Assembly (NCBI GenBank): GCA_013398055.1
Contig: VZRS01012046.1
Coordinates: 124,001 to 188,000, forward strand
Direction: 5' to 3'
Length of the DNA: 64,000 nt
Source: Ifrita kowaldi
Lineage: Eukaryota; Chordata; Aves; Passeriformes; Cinclosomatidae
The notes beneath the pieces were generated by a model. That model was not told the origin of the DNA and did not search any database. It saw nothing but the letters and a program-made list of their open reading frames with translations. Positions within the stretch are counted from its first letter, which is position 1. Each line of letters begins with the position of its first letter. Shown here one piece after another: positions 24,240-37,366 of this stretch. A program made the translations under genes and the position numbers.

Positions 24240-25078
24240 CACACGAGTCTATGGCGGAAGATGGAATCCACTCAAGAGTGCCAAGGAAAGTGATAGAACA
24301 GTTCACCAAGCTGCTTTCAATCATTTACCAGCAGCCCTGCTCAATTGGCAGGGGGTTCCAGTTGACTGGAGGTTGGCAAATGTAATACACATCCAAAAGA
24401 ATGGCTGGATGGGGAATCTGGAGAACTACAAGCCTCTTAGCTTCACCTTAGTGCCAGGGAAGGTCATGGAGCAGATCGTCTCGAGTGCTATCACATCTTG
24501 AGCATACAGGATAATCAGGGGATGAGGCCCTGCCAGCTTGGATTTGTGACCAGTGCTGGTGAGGCCGCACCTCAAACTGTGTGTTCAGTTTTGGGCTCCT
24601 CACTACAGGACAGACGTTGAGGTGCTGGAGCGTGTCTGGAGAAGAGCAGCGGAGCTGCAAGGGTCCGGAGCACAAGTTTTATGAGGCTGAGGGAGCTGGG
24701 AGGGTTTAACCTGGAGAAAAATAGGCTTAAGGGAGACCTTATCACTCCCTACAACTCCCTGAAAGGAAGGTGTAGGCATGTGGGGATTGGTCTCTTCTCC
24801 CAGGTAATCATCAATAGGATGAGAGGAAATGGCCTCAAGTTGCGCTTAGGAGAGGTTTAGATTGGATATTAGAAAAAATTTCTTCACCAAAAGGATTGTG
24901 AAGCACTGGAACAGGCAGCCCAGGGCAGTGGTGGCATCACCAACCCTGGATGTATTTAAAAGACAGTAGATGTGGAACTGAGGGACATGGTTTAGTGGTG
25001 GACTTGGCAGTGCTGGGTTTTTGGTTGGACTTAATGGTCTTAAAAGTCTTTTCCAGCCTAAATGATTCTGTGATTATA
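24240..25078 (+). mobile_element. CR1 LINE with reverse-transcriptase remnant, internally deleted
   Basis: This is a CR1 copy reading to the right. Its 5' part retains a piece of the ORF2 reverse-transcriptase domain: VPVDWRLANVIHIQK, then NLENYKPLSFTLVPGKVMEQI (24352-24480 approximately). This matches the CR1-type RT block in which a P-x-x-W-x-x-A-N-V-x-P-I-x-K motif precedes N-Y-R-P-x-S-L-T. After 'gatgaggccctgccagcttgg' (about 24540) the sequence jumps straight to the 3' block 'gtgctggtgaggccgcacctc', so the rest of the RT region is deleted. It continues with 'ctggagcgtgtctggagaag', 'tacaactccctgaaagg' and 'agattggatattag', and ends with the CR1 tail 'cctaaatgattctgtgatt' at about 25078. 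The element is non-functional. Confidence 0.93.
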
Positions 25079-25366
25079 GTGATGTGGGGAACAGTCTTCT
25101 GGGTAACAAGTGACAGGATGAGAGGGAATGGTCTCAAGTTGCACCAGGGAAGGCTTAGATTGGATATTAGGAAACATTTCCTCACTGAAAGGGTGGTCAG
25201 GCATTGGGAAAAGTTGTCCATGGAAGAGGTGGAATCACCACCCCTGGAACTGTTCAAAAGGTGTGTGGATGTGGCACTTGGTTTACTGATGAACATGGTG
25301 GTTCTGGGTTAATTAAAGGTCTTGATAATCTTAGAGGTCTTTTGCAACCTCCCAATTTTATGCTTT
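25079..25366 (+). mobile_element. Second CR1 3' fragment, head-to-tail with the first
   Basis: Directly after the tail of the preceding CR1, the 3' region starts again at 'gatgtggggaacagtcttct'. It runs through 'gacaggatgagagggaatgg', 'agattggatattaggaaaca', 'cattgggaaaagttgtccatgg' and 'cttagaggtcttttgcaacc' to about 25366. It matches the same consensus segment as 24780-25078 but differs at many bases. A separate, 5'-truncated CR1 insertion into the tail of the first copy explains this best. A local duplication is the alternative. The 120-codon ORFs on both strands over this pair come from the repeat. Confidence 0.88.
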
Positions 25367-28300
25367 TCCCACTCCCTTTCTAAAAGGAATAGAATTGTGA
25401 GTAAGAGATCTGGGAATATAAGAAAGAAGTGAGAAGATAATAGAATCATGATTCAAGGGAAATTTCAAGGAGTTATTAAGTATTGAAATGCTAGGGTCTC
25501 CGTGCCCTTTTCCTCCACTCAAACCCTTAGTTTTTTTCCTGAATAAATTAATTCAAGTGCAAGCCAGGGCTTTGTGTCTGTAAATATATGCCAGAGTGTT
25601 TATTGTTTTGTTGCCAGTAGGTTTGCCCACTGAGACCTCCCAGCCCCTGTATTTATACACTTTTCACACCGTAAAGGGATCATAGCTCCTTGGGAGACAC
25701 AGTGCCAGTATTTCTGCGGTGCAGAAAATAGAGAAATAGTGGTAGGCCAGAGCTGATGTATTGTTAAAATTCCTAACTTCATTATATGGGAGCCTACTAA
25801 ATCTTTATTTTGCAATCTGAATTCAGAAAGAGGAAAAGCAATGCTGAATTATTTTCTTTCTCAGTGGGAGCAGTCTCGCTCTTGCTGCCTGTGCTTTGTA
25901 AAGGCTGCATACATAGTTAAGCACCTTTTGCGTTTACAGATGCCTTTACATTTACAAATGCCTTTATCTTCAGAAGCATATTTGACTCACTAGGCTGGCT
26001 TACAGTTTGAAAAGCCAGTGAATCATTCCGTGAATAGCTGAATACAGAACATTTGAAACAATCAATGACAACTTGCCAGGGCTTGGGCAGAATGCTCCCT
26101 ATTGTAAAAAAGAGCTGTAGAGCAGTCTGTGAAACTCGAGTGGTCATCTGATAGGAAAAGAATGCAACCAATCTCCAAGGAGCTAAGCAGATATTAGCAT
26201 CACCAGTTGCCTGTAGCCATAGTGTAAGTTATCTCCCTCCATTTGAGCTTTCATGTTCTGCTAAGGAATGAAAGGATTGCTACTTTTGCTAGTCTTCATA
26301 TTTAGCTAGTATTTAGCTAGCTAGTATTTTCATATTTAGCAAAATGTGGTTTTGGTTGTTGTTGTTGGTTGGTTTTTTGTTTGTTTTTTTAAACATATTA
26401 GTTCTATTTATACAAATGTACTTTTTTCCTGTATTTGTGAAATCATAATAAAAGCTACAAATACAGATAGCTCCTGAATCATATGACATTATGCAGGATT
26501 GAAGGTGAAATCCTATTATATGAACTTTTACACATTTTTCTTTTCGCTGTTGAACTCTTAAAAGCCAGCCCATAGCTACTAGAAGAAGACAAAATTAGAA
26601 GCTACTGACTTGACTTCCCCTTTTCTCTTTATTCTCTACATCCAGTCACAAAAGGGTGACACGTACGTGTGTGTGAGATGTAAAGAGAGAGCATAGATAT
26701 GCGTGGGGATGGGGTGTAAATATTTTAGCACTGCTGGAAAACCTAATTTATTCAATTTACTGTGAATTGCACTGTTATGTTAGTTCATATTCAGTTGTTC
26801 ACATCTCAAGTTGCTGGCCTTCCAGATATATCTACACGATTCTTGTGGGAAAAAAGTATTTTCCCAAATCTATTGTATGTAGATTTTGACTTGCAACCCT
26901 ACTGAAATTCAGTCTAAACTATTGCTTTGACAGCAACATATTTTAGATGAATACCGTAAAGAATTAAACCTAAACAAGCTTTCAGATGATTTGTATTATC
27001 ATCACTCACTGCTGAAATGGAACTGCTTCTCCAGTAAAACAAAGAGAATCAGGAGTAATCCAAATTTCCTCCATAAATATTATAGACACCCAAAAAAAGT
27101 AAGTGGGGTGAACTCTCTTACACTTTTGAACTTACAAGCAGAGTAATAGAATTTTGCACACAGGAGGAATGGTATTTGTTATTACCACATCTTTTCCTCT
27201 TTATTTTCATTGTGCACATAATTGTATACTTGGTGTATTTAATAAGTCTTACAGTGCAATACAAGAGAGTGCTCAGAGATTCAAAACACAATGCAATGAA
27301 ATTAGATGCCACTGCTAAGGGACTCTTCTATATTTTATTTCTTTGTGGTTTGTGTGAGCATAATTCTGTGAACACATAGGAAATTATGACAAATCATAAC
27401 AAAAGGTATATACTGTGCCAATGGTGATTATATTTCTCTATTATCAGGGTGTCTAAAAATTAGTAGTTATTTATTCTACATTTTGCTCTACTACGTCATT
27501 TGAATTATAGACATTTGGGGGATATTTTCCTTCTGTGGAAATTGGTCTAAGTCATTGTGGGAGAGGGGGAAGAATTAAGTGGATATAATTTTTTTCTGTT
27601 CTGGTGTATTTTCACCAGAGGTCTTGGAAATTCTTCCATGGAACCTGTCTAAATTGGCAGTAAATGATATGCTTTTCTACCAGGTGGATGTTGAATTGAT
27701 TCGAAGGTGATCAGGTGCTGCATCATCTTTATTTTCACACATCAAAGGTAGGCATATTGCAAGCAATTAATCATGTGCTTGTTTATTGTTTTGGAGTAAA
27801 TGCATTTTACACACCTTTTGTTGCTGATTTTAATTTAATTACAAATCATCCCTATGTGTATCTGTCACTATCTTACTGAACACAAAAGTGAAAGGATGAG
27901 AGGAAAAAACAAAAAGGAAGCTTATGCATCTGTGGCACTGGTTACTTTCGAAACAAGGGGCATAAAACAGGTTACTCATCACTGGTATTTTTAAAACAAA
28001 TTAACTATTAGAAGGATTTGCAAACATATTTTGCTACTAGCAGCAAAACATTTGTGTTTCACATGAAGATATTGTCAGTCATTAGAACAAATTCATTTTG
28101 GTCTGAGGGCCCAGTTTCAGGAGGTGGAGTTTATCCAGGATAGGCCAGCATGGTTAGTTGTCATTGGGAACACCAGGTAAAAAATAAGGGGTACAATACA
28201 GTGACTCCTAAAAAATGGAATTCTACAGTTTTTGTCTTTTCTGCCTACTAATGTAGACATCAGTCCTTACTAGTATAATTATTGATTTTCACAATCATCC

Positions 28301-31300
28301 CCCAAGACTGTTTGTTAATGGATATGGCAATAAGAATTGTAGATTATTTCTATGCTTCTGAAGGTGCTATTTGGTGAATGGATATGGTTTTCACCACAAT
28401 GTATGTAACATGACAGTTAAAAAAATATGTAGGTGGTACTCTGTGGGATCTTTTCGGTCACCCATTGCCATTTTATTGAGAACAAGGGTTGATGCACTTG
28501 GATTTTAAACTTTTAAAATTGTGGCAGATAAGAATTCTTTACAAAAACTCACAGGCAGGCATACAGTTTTGATCAGTTAAGACTAAAGCAAGGTTTCTAT
28601 TTGAATTCGAAACCCTTGTCTTTATGGAACAACCAAACATGAAGCTCCTGTGTCATCCTGTCTCCATAAAAAGTAGAAATTTACAGACAAGGGAAATTTG
28701 GAAACATTGAAATTAATGGTTGTGGAACATGCCAGCATAGGTGTGTCTGTAATTGCAATTAAAAAGCAATAAAGTGCCTTTGGGGAACAGAATAAATGAA
28801 CTGGGCAAACAAATATAATTCCTTCATTTCTCTTTCTCTTCACTTCCTGGCCCTTCCCAAAATGCACTGTAGGAAGTATTAATTATTCACATTTCCTAAT
28901 GGGTTTAAATCTGTCATTGTATTTTGTTACAATTGCAATAATGCAGCCTTTTAAAAAAGGAATGGGTAGGTGTTTCTGGATAATTCTTGGTTTTGAGTGC
29001 AGAGATAGGAGGATGCAGTGGTGTGAAATTAACATTCACATTTGCATCTCCCAGTATTTTATTAACTTAATGGGTAAGTCCACTTAGCTTTTTATTCTTT
29101 TAAATTAATTAATTATTTTATTATTTCCTAAATCCTGTCCTCCATCCTTTGTGTATTATACCCATTCTTCAAACACCATTGTATAAGTCTGACCTCTTTT
29201 TAGTGTCAGATGGGTTATGAACCATCTCTAAGTTGGGATGAAGTGATATAACTGAGTGTGGAAGCTGACCCTTGGAGTCTAATATTAATTTTCCCCTTAT
29301 AAACCAAGATTAAGCTGATAAATATTCAGAAAGCTCTTAATCAGTAGACAGTTTTTGGGGGCAAGAGAAAAAAAAGGAAGAAAACCCACTCAAAACCCAG
29401 AGAAAGGTCTTTTCACTGTGTATTTTCACAGTAGTTTATTTTCCATGAAACTTTTGTAGTTTTAGACACTTGAGCTTAAATACCAAGTTCCTTACAAAAA
29501 TAAAATGGGTAAGACCTTTATTAATACTTTTGCTCTTTGATTAAAATCACAAAGAGTTTCAGCTTTTAAAAGTTCTTAGAGAAAAGGACAAATTCTGCTC
29601 TTGGTCTCATTCTGTAACATCAGTGAGTCCTTGCAACTAAATTCTCTTAGAGAGTAAAATGTAGATTCTTTACCTCAAAAGACTCATATTTAGTCTGCTG
29701 TTCATAACTGAGAAATCTTGCAATAAATTTATGCAGCATATGAGGAGGAGGATACAAATCCAAAGAAACAACAATGTGAGATGGGTTCAAGCTGCAATGC
29801 CTTGTGTACCATACGTGGAATCTTGAAACTGAAATGTTGGAAAACTCTGGGGGCTAATTCAATGGATTAAGTATTTGTATAACATTGTACACGTAAGCCT
29901 GATTATAGTACTCAATGAGTACTTTGATCTTCAGAACAATAGAATATATTATTGCACCACAGACTGAAAAAACCCTGAAAGAATACATATTTTTTTTTAG
30001 TTAGATTTTGTTAGTGGCAAAATTCTGCGCTTTGGATAAAAATTTTAACAGCCATTTTCATGTCATGCATGGTGGGTTTAAATAAATGCGAGTTCCTGGC
30101 CAGAGCAGGCAAAATAAGAAATGCATTAAAATTTCAATAAAATAACTTCAGTTTTGCTACAATAATGAAATATTTAACAATGTAACAACAAATATTTCAG
30201 AATAATTAAACTGTTTCATAGACAAAGAAAGTTCTTCTTTTGCCATCCTGCACACCCCCTGGGCAAGGTGAAGCTCTCTCAAATGTGAGCCATTCTCCCG
30301 GAGCAAGGATTTGATTGCACCAGACCCTGAGCCTCTGAATTTGGGTTTCAGACACCAAAATATTGACCCCTGTTTACTCAGTGTTCTTGTAGCACAAGAA
30401 GGCACCAGAGTGAGGTAAGATTGGTGCATCACATGGATGAGGAGAACAGCACAGCAGAGAAGGGAAAGGAGCACTAAGTTTTAGTTTGGTAATAGTCCCA
30501 CATAACTTCCAGTGTATTCCAAGTTTCTGTGGCAAGGCACCATATCTTGCCCAGAAGTGCTAGCAGGTACATTTTTATTATTACCAGCTATAGCTGACAC
30601 TAACTAAATCTTAGCTCATGTCCTTGCAAATCTAGGTGTCAGCCAAAAACTATGAAACCACGTCACTGCGCATCTCACATCATCGCCTCATGAAAGTCAG
30701 ACACAAGAAGATGTAATGTGTGTAATGATTTGTTTTCCGTGCTTTAGAAGGCACTAAAAGCTTTCCAAAATCCCAGCCCTCAAGTCCTCGTGTATAGCAT
30801 GATCTGACTGTATAGTATTTTTTTTTTCTCAGCTCTAGTTTTATGACTGGGAATGTATTACAGAATTAGGCGGATTTAAGGATGGCTGCAGAGTTATTTT
30901 AGGATGGAAACTGCAGGCTTCAATCACTAAGAGATGAACGTCAAAATTATAAATTGCAAAGTATTATTGAAATGCAACTGTGTAGAGAGAACAGACTTGT
31001 TCTACAGCCCAGCTGATAGGGTAAAACAGGGGTAATATAAATATTGAGCAAGTAAATTGCTAGAAAATGAAGGGAAATTGTTGATCCAGGTCCCTTACCT
31101 AGAATAGGAAATAAATTTACTTTATTCTTTCAAGACTGATGCAGGACATATCTGCATAGAAATTTTACATCATAGCTGGGAAGCCCAAGAGGTGTCATAA
31201 AAACTGTGAAGATGTTGTCTGATTCCTGAAACCGGCAGTGATGTGAATGTTAATCCCATTCCCTTACAACACCTCCAAAAATGTGTAACACATGCAGGCT

Positions 31301-33299
31301 AAAAGAATTCCAGCCTCGTCTTCAATACCCTTCTTCTACCTATAAATACTCTCCCCACCACCAAGGAAGACCTCCAAAATAGCAAGTTGAGTGCTATGTT
31401 AGTGCACAGGGTGGGAGGGGATTGTGGGAAAGAATGTCTTTGTGCATTCCAACCACAGTAATAACAATATCTGGTTACCTTCATTAGAAACTAAATATAA
31501 ATCAGAGCTTATTTTGCCAAGTCCCAATAAAATCAGTGAGCATGCAGAATGCTTGCTTTAGTGTAAATATGCAGCTGTTGAACTGAAACAAAGTTCATTC
31601 CACAATGTCAATCTTTGTTCCTAACTAGAAACAAGTATTTGCTTAAGTGAAGTGGAAGTGCACTCATCATTTATTGACCTGTAAATGTCTTAAACTTCGT
31701 CAAGGAATTTAGGGAATTTTTCTGTTTCTCCAAATACCAGATCTGGATCATGAGAATATCATTAAGTATATGTTCAGCCGTTTTAACTGCATTGATTCCT
31801 TATCTTTGGATTGCTAATTCATTACTCTGCAGTGGATTTTGCTCCTAGTCACTGAATAATGTATGTATTGAGGATTGGGCATACAAATGTGTGATACTGT
31901 ACATATTTTGTAAGTAAACTGTTACCAGAGAACATCAATTGATGTTACAATTAAAATTCAATTTGTTAGAAAGATTGTATTTTATAAATTACAAAAAAAA
32001 AAAAAAATAAAAAACCAATTAGGTGGAGTTGTATGGATTTTGCAGGTCCTCTATAAGGAACAGGAACTTGAAGTTCCTTTAGGCTCTGTACCATGTAATG
32101 TTTGTCAAAATTTGTGTTACTAGTTGGGTTACTGAACCTTACAGAGGTCTTTTACAGAAGAATTTAATCAGCACTTCTGGGTATTTTGGCAGTACCACCC
32201 CAGATCATAGAATTAACACCTTTTCTTATCTTCTAAGATTTGCCTTCGTTTATGCCTAAGAGCTATTTACTACTAACAGGCTACTCTGATAGGTGACAAA
32301 AGAGCAGCAACAGGATGTTGGGAGAATTAGGATGGAGGGACTGGACCTGCCTTCTACCCAGGTTCTCTGGGTGAGCACAGGGGGACTGGAATTTTTAGGC
32401 TACACCTACCATTAGTATCTAGACTGGAATCTTGTCTCATGTAGTACGGGAAACATGCAAGGCAAAGGGAAACTTTAAGCAGTAGAAGTACACGGTGGAA
32501 ACGTGCTGGATGCAGAGTGAGTTAACCTGAACTCTGCTGTATCTGTAATTGATGTAAGTCATCAACACTGGAGAATGAAAAACAGCCCATAAAGAGAGTA
32601 ACAGATATTTTTCTTTGTTTTCTCCTTTATACACACCTCAAAGGGAGAATCTTGTAAAGGAAGAAGTTGTTTTGTGAGCATTGCAACTCACGATGCTTTG
32701 TTTCTAAGTGTTTATATTGAATAGGTGCCTTTTTTCCCCCTCCTTTTCTTTTTTTTCCTCTTTTCCTGTACTCCCTATGTTCCTCCACTGTACCTTGACC
32801 TTCTGAGGTGTCCGAATCCCCAGATGGATAGAAATGTACTTTGTGATTTCTTTCAGGGTACTACAGAGCTAATTTATTGAAATGAATATGTATGGCTGTT
32901 TGGTTGACCAGCTGATGAATGAGAACTCAAACAATTGCTCATTCTGCAGGGATACAAATTTAATCTTTTTTTTTCTATTCAGAAGTCGAATTTCTCAGAC
33001 TTACTGTTTCTGATGCAACCAGACTTACATAGTTAGATTTAGGTGATTTTTTGAAAATGTTTTCAGAGGGAAGGTAGGGAGCAAGCCTGTGAATAAGCTT
33101 TGTTTTTTAGGATATCCAGGTGCAATTCGAAAGAAGGAAATTTATTCTGGGATAAATTTTAGACTTCTTCTGCTTCCCAGAAAATCAAGGAAGATGCAAC
33201 GACACAGTAAGCCTTACTTGAGCAATCTGTCTTTGTAACACTAAGTCTGATTACTGGATACATTCTCAAGCTATGTAGTAATCTGAAAATTATATTTCC
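25367..33299. other. Long unique AT-rich non-coding stretch
   Basis: Over nearly 8 kb I see no assignable gene. Minor features are a T/G-rich patch at 26346-26390, a small TATTTAGCTAG duplication near 26300-26340 and an A15 run at 31993-32007. A minus-strand 105-codon frame (30157-30474) starts with a hydrophobic segment resembling a signal peptide. It has no recognisable domain and no supporting splice or promoter signal. Confidence 0.5.
31993..32007 (+). repeat. A15 homopolymer
   Basis: This is an uninterrupted run of 15 A followed by TAAAAAA. No retrocopy was recognised upstream, so I treat it as simple sequence rather than a retroposon tail. Confidence 0.8.
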
Positions 33300-34350
33300 A
33301 GAGCCAATTTATTCTCATCCTTTCAGGCTTACCCCTCCCCCTCCTCCTCACCATAACCTCTATAGCATCTGGTTTCCTGAAGTCTGTCTATCCATCCAGA
33401 ATTTAATTTTCTCCTGTACCCTTCTAAATTCTATATTTTTTCTCATAGTGATGGAATAGCACCATCCTTACCTGTCAATCAAAAGCATAGTACTCTAGCT
33501 TTCAGTACTAATCTCATTTACTTTTACTACCTCTTCAATAATATCTGCATTCCTCAAATCCATCTTTTTGCTTCCAATTCATAGTGATTTCAATTCGGAT
33601 CACTTTTTCTTATTTTTAAGGTCATTCACAGCTATGATACTGCCTGCTTATCTGACTTATGCTCTACTTCCTCATGCACAACTTCCTCTCTGTTTTCTGT
33701 AACACTCTTTTCTATCTGTTTGTCCATCTCTATCACAGCTTTCTTCATGATGTTTCCTAAAGAAATATAAAGATTTAAGTTTTCTAAGTCTGTTTTCCAG
33801 GCAAATTTCTATCATGAGGCCTGTAAGAAATTCAGAGTTAACAGTGGTTAGAGAAAATGCTATTACTATTTAGAAGGAATTAAGAAATAATTTACATATT
33901 AATACATACAGGCACATGTGTTTGTGTGTGTGTATGTATACAGTATTAGTTGGAGAGTGCTATTTAGAGCAAGGACAGCCTCCTGGGTGAAACAGCAATC
34001 TATTAAAATATAAAATTGATCTTGTAACATTGTATACTGCCAGACCACGTCCATTTTTTAACCCCTATTAAAACTCATCTTCACTCATTATTTTTTAGCA
34101 TTATGTTCTCCATCTGTATATCTGATCACAACAACACACATGGAATCACTGACAAAAATCCTTAAAACCTATGTGTCCCATATATTTTGTCACTATGCCA
34201 GACTTGTATATTTTTCTTTCATCAAGGTCTGAAATGATAGCAGGATCTGTGCTTTCCTTGGAGCATCATCTTTCCACAACTGCTCCCTGCTGCTTATGGA
34301 AAAGGTGATGTTTTCTCTGGCCCAACCATGTTCTCTTTTCTAGGCCTGAA
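33300..34350. other. Pyrimidine-rich block, possible decayed retroelement
   Basis: The plus strand is rich in T and C for about 1 kb (for example 'ccctccccctcctcctcacc' and many CTT/TTC words), in contrast to its neighbours. Such strand bias is common in very old LINE remnants, and the style faintly resembles old L2-type sequence. I could not align it to any consensus with confidence. It contains no open frame above 60 codons. Confidence 0.25.
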
Positions 34351-37300
34351 CATACCAGGAAAAGCATAACAGATTCTTTTTATCAGCTTTGGATTTATAG
34401 CAAAAATATTGGTTGTGTTGTGCTTTTTTGCTTCACAGGAATGGAAACTCTCAGCATTGACCTAATTTTATCTCATTAAGGATCATGGGAGTTTTGTTTA
34501 CCATTACCTTTAGCAGGAGCAGTGATGACAATTCTGATTCATTTTACTAATCCATGCTTTGAAAATTTGAATGCTTAGGAATTTTTTTTAAGTTATTAGT
34601 TGGCAGTGTTGAGACTGGTTTCTTAACACAAAATGCAAAAGTCAGTGAGACAGAAATCACTTCATTTAAGCTCTTTTAGAAATAAAAAAGAAAAATACTC
34701 AGAAAAAGTAAAACTACCCCTTCAAAGCATTAAAAAATGCCTTGACTTTCAATTTAAAAAGTCAACCATGGTTTTTATCAGATTGCTTGGGAGGAAGGGG
34801 TTATGTCACATTAGGTTTTATTTTTCCTGCAGTTCAGTCCTATATTAATAATGTTCATTATGTACCTATATATTCAGGCATATGGTCTTTGTGTTCATCA
34901 CGGAAGGATACTCCCAGATGCTTTGAAATGTGTTTATTGCTTTTGGGGTGGGTGTGTGTAGTTTTTGTTTTCCTTCAGGTTCAGGGGTGTTGCAGTCAAC
35001 AAGTCAGAAAAAAAACCCCAAAATGTAATGGTTAAACTAGCGTGTAACACAAACAAAAGATCAAGAAACTCTAAAATAAAGTTTTATACTGTATTTTATA
35101 GTGTGTCATTCAAGAGACTGAAAAATGCAGAATTTTCAATAATTTCCTTGTTTTTGAGGTGGAGAGGCTATATACAGCTTCTGCTAATAAGGAGAAAAAA
35201 AAAAAAAGAATGGGCCTTATTCTTTGTTTTGAACATTTATCCTTAAAACTGGGTAAGATCTATATGATGCACCAGGGGAATGAGGATGCTCAGCATTGTT
35301 CCATTTTTTTTTTAGCCTAGCCAGTGTTTCATCCACACACACTTTTAATATTCTTGTTGCCTAAATTATATATTAATGTTCCGGGTCTCCGTAGCTGAAA
35401 GGCATAATTCCAGTAATGAGGGGAAATAAGCAGAATGCTTGATGAGGTAGCTAAGCTACCAAACAACAAACAGAATGTTTCATCAACTCTGTTTTAACAA
35501 CCAGTATGTGATGCTGCCACAGTTTTGTCATTTCCTCACCAAGAAATGCATCTCTTTTTATTGAAACATGGTACGATATCAAAAGGGTCAAATCAACTAA
35601 AATGTTGTGAAAGCATAAAAAGCAACAGGTGCAGAAACAAGCTATGATGACATTAGAGCAGAAAACTAATGTATTCAGAATTGTTTCATACGGTTGATCC
35701 TGTTGGATTTTTTTTCCTTCTGTGAGACCTCCAGCACACGTATTAAATCCCATGAGAACAGCCAGAATCAGCAGCTACCCCGAGGTAAGTGATACAGTCT
35801 CCTGGCTAAATTAGTTATTTGGTTCCTTACCCTCCCAGTATTTCATATTGAAAAGGAAGTTTGATATTTCTATCAGAGAACTAGACTTTTAAGTACCTCT
35901 TTTTTTGGTCCATTTTCTTCTTAAATTCGGAGAGATTTACAGAATAGAAGCTATACAATTGAGACGAAGAGGAGAAATCAGAGATGATGGAGTTAGCTTC
36001 TAAGTTAGCTGAGTTCCCAAGGTTGTATGCTTTCTTCAGTATTTGTAATATATATTTTCTAGCCGTAGAAATATAGTTGTATAATACTTAAAATAATTAC
36101 TTCTAAATTAATTTCTTCAGTATTTCTTACCATTATTGCATGATAATTACAGTTTTTAAAAAAACTAACAAAAGATTCTTAAGATTTTTTTTTTTTAGCC
36201 AATACATTGAAGAGTATCTTAAGTACCATCTATTAAAACTTTCATTTTTCCATTTTCCCTTACGGCTAGTGCCTTATGATAGCCTTTCTAAGCAGTATTA
36301 ACTGCTACTACAGAAGCACTCATATATATGGGAACATCTGTTAAGAGGTTTTTTTCACAAAGACAAAACAGTGTGATGCAGATGTTACGGAGTGGATAAC
36401 CTGAACATTTCTATTTATTGTGAATTTATTGTGACTTTTTCAGCTCCCATAGTTTTGGTGCACCAGAACTAAGTCTGTTTTGGAGGATACCAAGTGAAGA
36501 GCTCTGCTCTTCTGTGCTCCACAGCCTGTCAGGAACACAGCAATTCTGAACGAAGGCACTAAAATTCAGCCCTAGAGAAACTGGAGGGTGGATGAAAATA
36601 GCTACAGATTTTTTGAAGGGCACCACTGATATGTGAAGAGAGACAGGATCCATTTGGAAAGTATCTTGATTCTGTTAATTGCTTGCTCATTATTCCATGA
36701 GCAAGCTTACACATTATTTCTTGGTTTCAGATAAGGCACAGCTGGAGATCTGCCTGATACTATCAGCTCTTTTGAAGTGATTGGGCAATATCTGAATTAT
36801 TAGAAAGGAAAACCTACAGAAAGAGATTTTTATTAAATACATTTTGCTCATTGTGCAAACTGACATGAAATGTTCCAGCTATTTCTTATGTATTTAGTCA
36901 AATATATCTAGTGCTGTCTTTTTTCTGATTATATTAAACATACAAAGAAGAAAACCCACACTCATTGAGACTACAGCCAAAGATTGCTTTAAGTTTGGAA
37001 CTAGTGAATGGTCTCAGTGTTACATGAGTGACACGAGAGCGACCAAATCAGTTCAGATCATGTCTGACAGTCTTCTGTCTGACAAAGGCCAGCAGTGGGC
37101 CTCCAGAACATGGCAAAAGTGTAATGGCATTGCCTGGAATACTGTCCCAACATCCTATGGCCTCTGGTCAGAGGCTTTCCTTGAGAGTAGTAATACTTTG
37201 CATTTTATTGCCTTCAAAGTATTTCACTTTTCCTTTAATTGTACACCAGTTTTTATGCACTGCAGCTCTTCCTGGGGTGAGAGCAAGGTGATTACTTGCT

Positions 37301-37366
37301 CTGCCTGTTCTGCTCATGACTGTGTGCATTTGTGCCATGTACCCTTCACACTGCCGTGTCTTTTTC
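34351..37366. other. AT-rich non-coding sequence
   Basis: No gene is seen. Three overlapping plus-strand frames (34633-35246) and a minus-strand frame (35451-35753) are unrecognised. An ORF at 37024-37425 runs into the old CR1 element and is probably chance. A short perfect inverted repeat at 36681-36706 is listed separately. Confidence 0.45.
36681..36706. repeat. Perfect 10-bp inverted repeat with 6-base loop
   Basis: The arms gcttgctcat and atgagcaagc are fully complementary around the loop tattcc. This could fold as a small hairpin. There is no T tract or other context pointing to a function. Confidence 0.6.

Noticed and set aside
24112..24501. 129-codon plus-strand ORF as a host gene
   Set aside because: Its second half is the CR1 reverse-transcriptase block, and the frame ends at a stop inside the same decayed element. 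It is repeat-derived.
24937..25312. About 120-codon ORFs on both strands at 24.9-25.3 kb
   Set aside because: They lie entirely in the CR1 3' regions and are repeat by-products.
30157..30474. Minus-strand 105-codon ORF with a signal-peptide-like N-terminus
   Set aside because: A hydrophobic start alone is weak evidence. No domain, splice pair, promoter or family was recognised.
31993..32007. Poly-A run as the tail of a processed pseudogene
   Set aside because: No parent gene or target duplication was recognised upstream. The same holds for the A tracts at 47334 and 56755.
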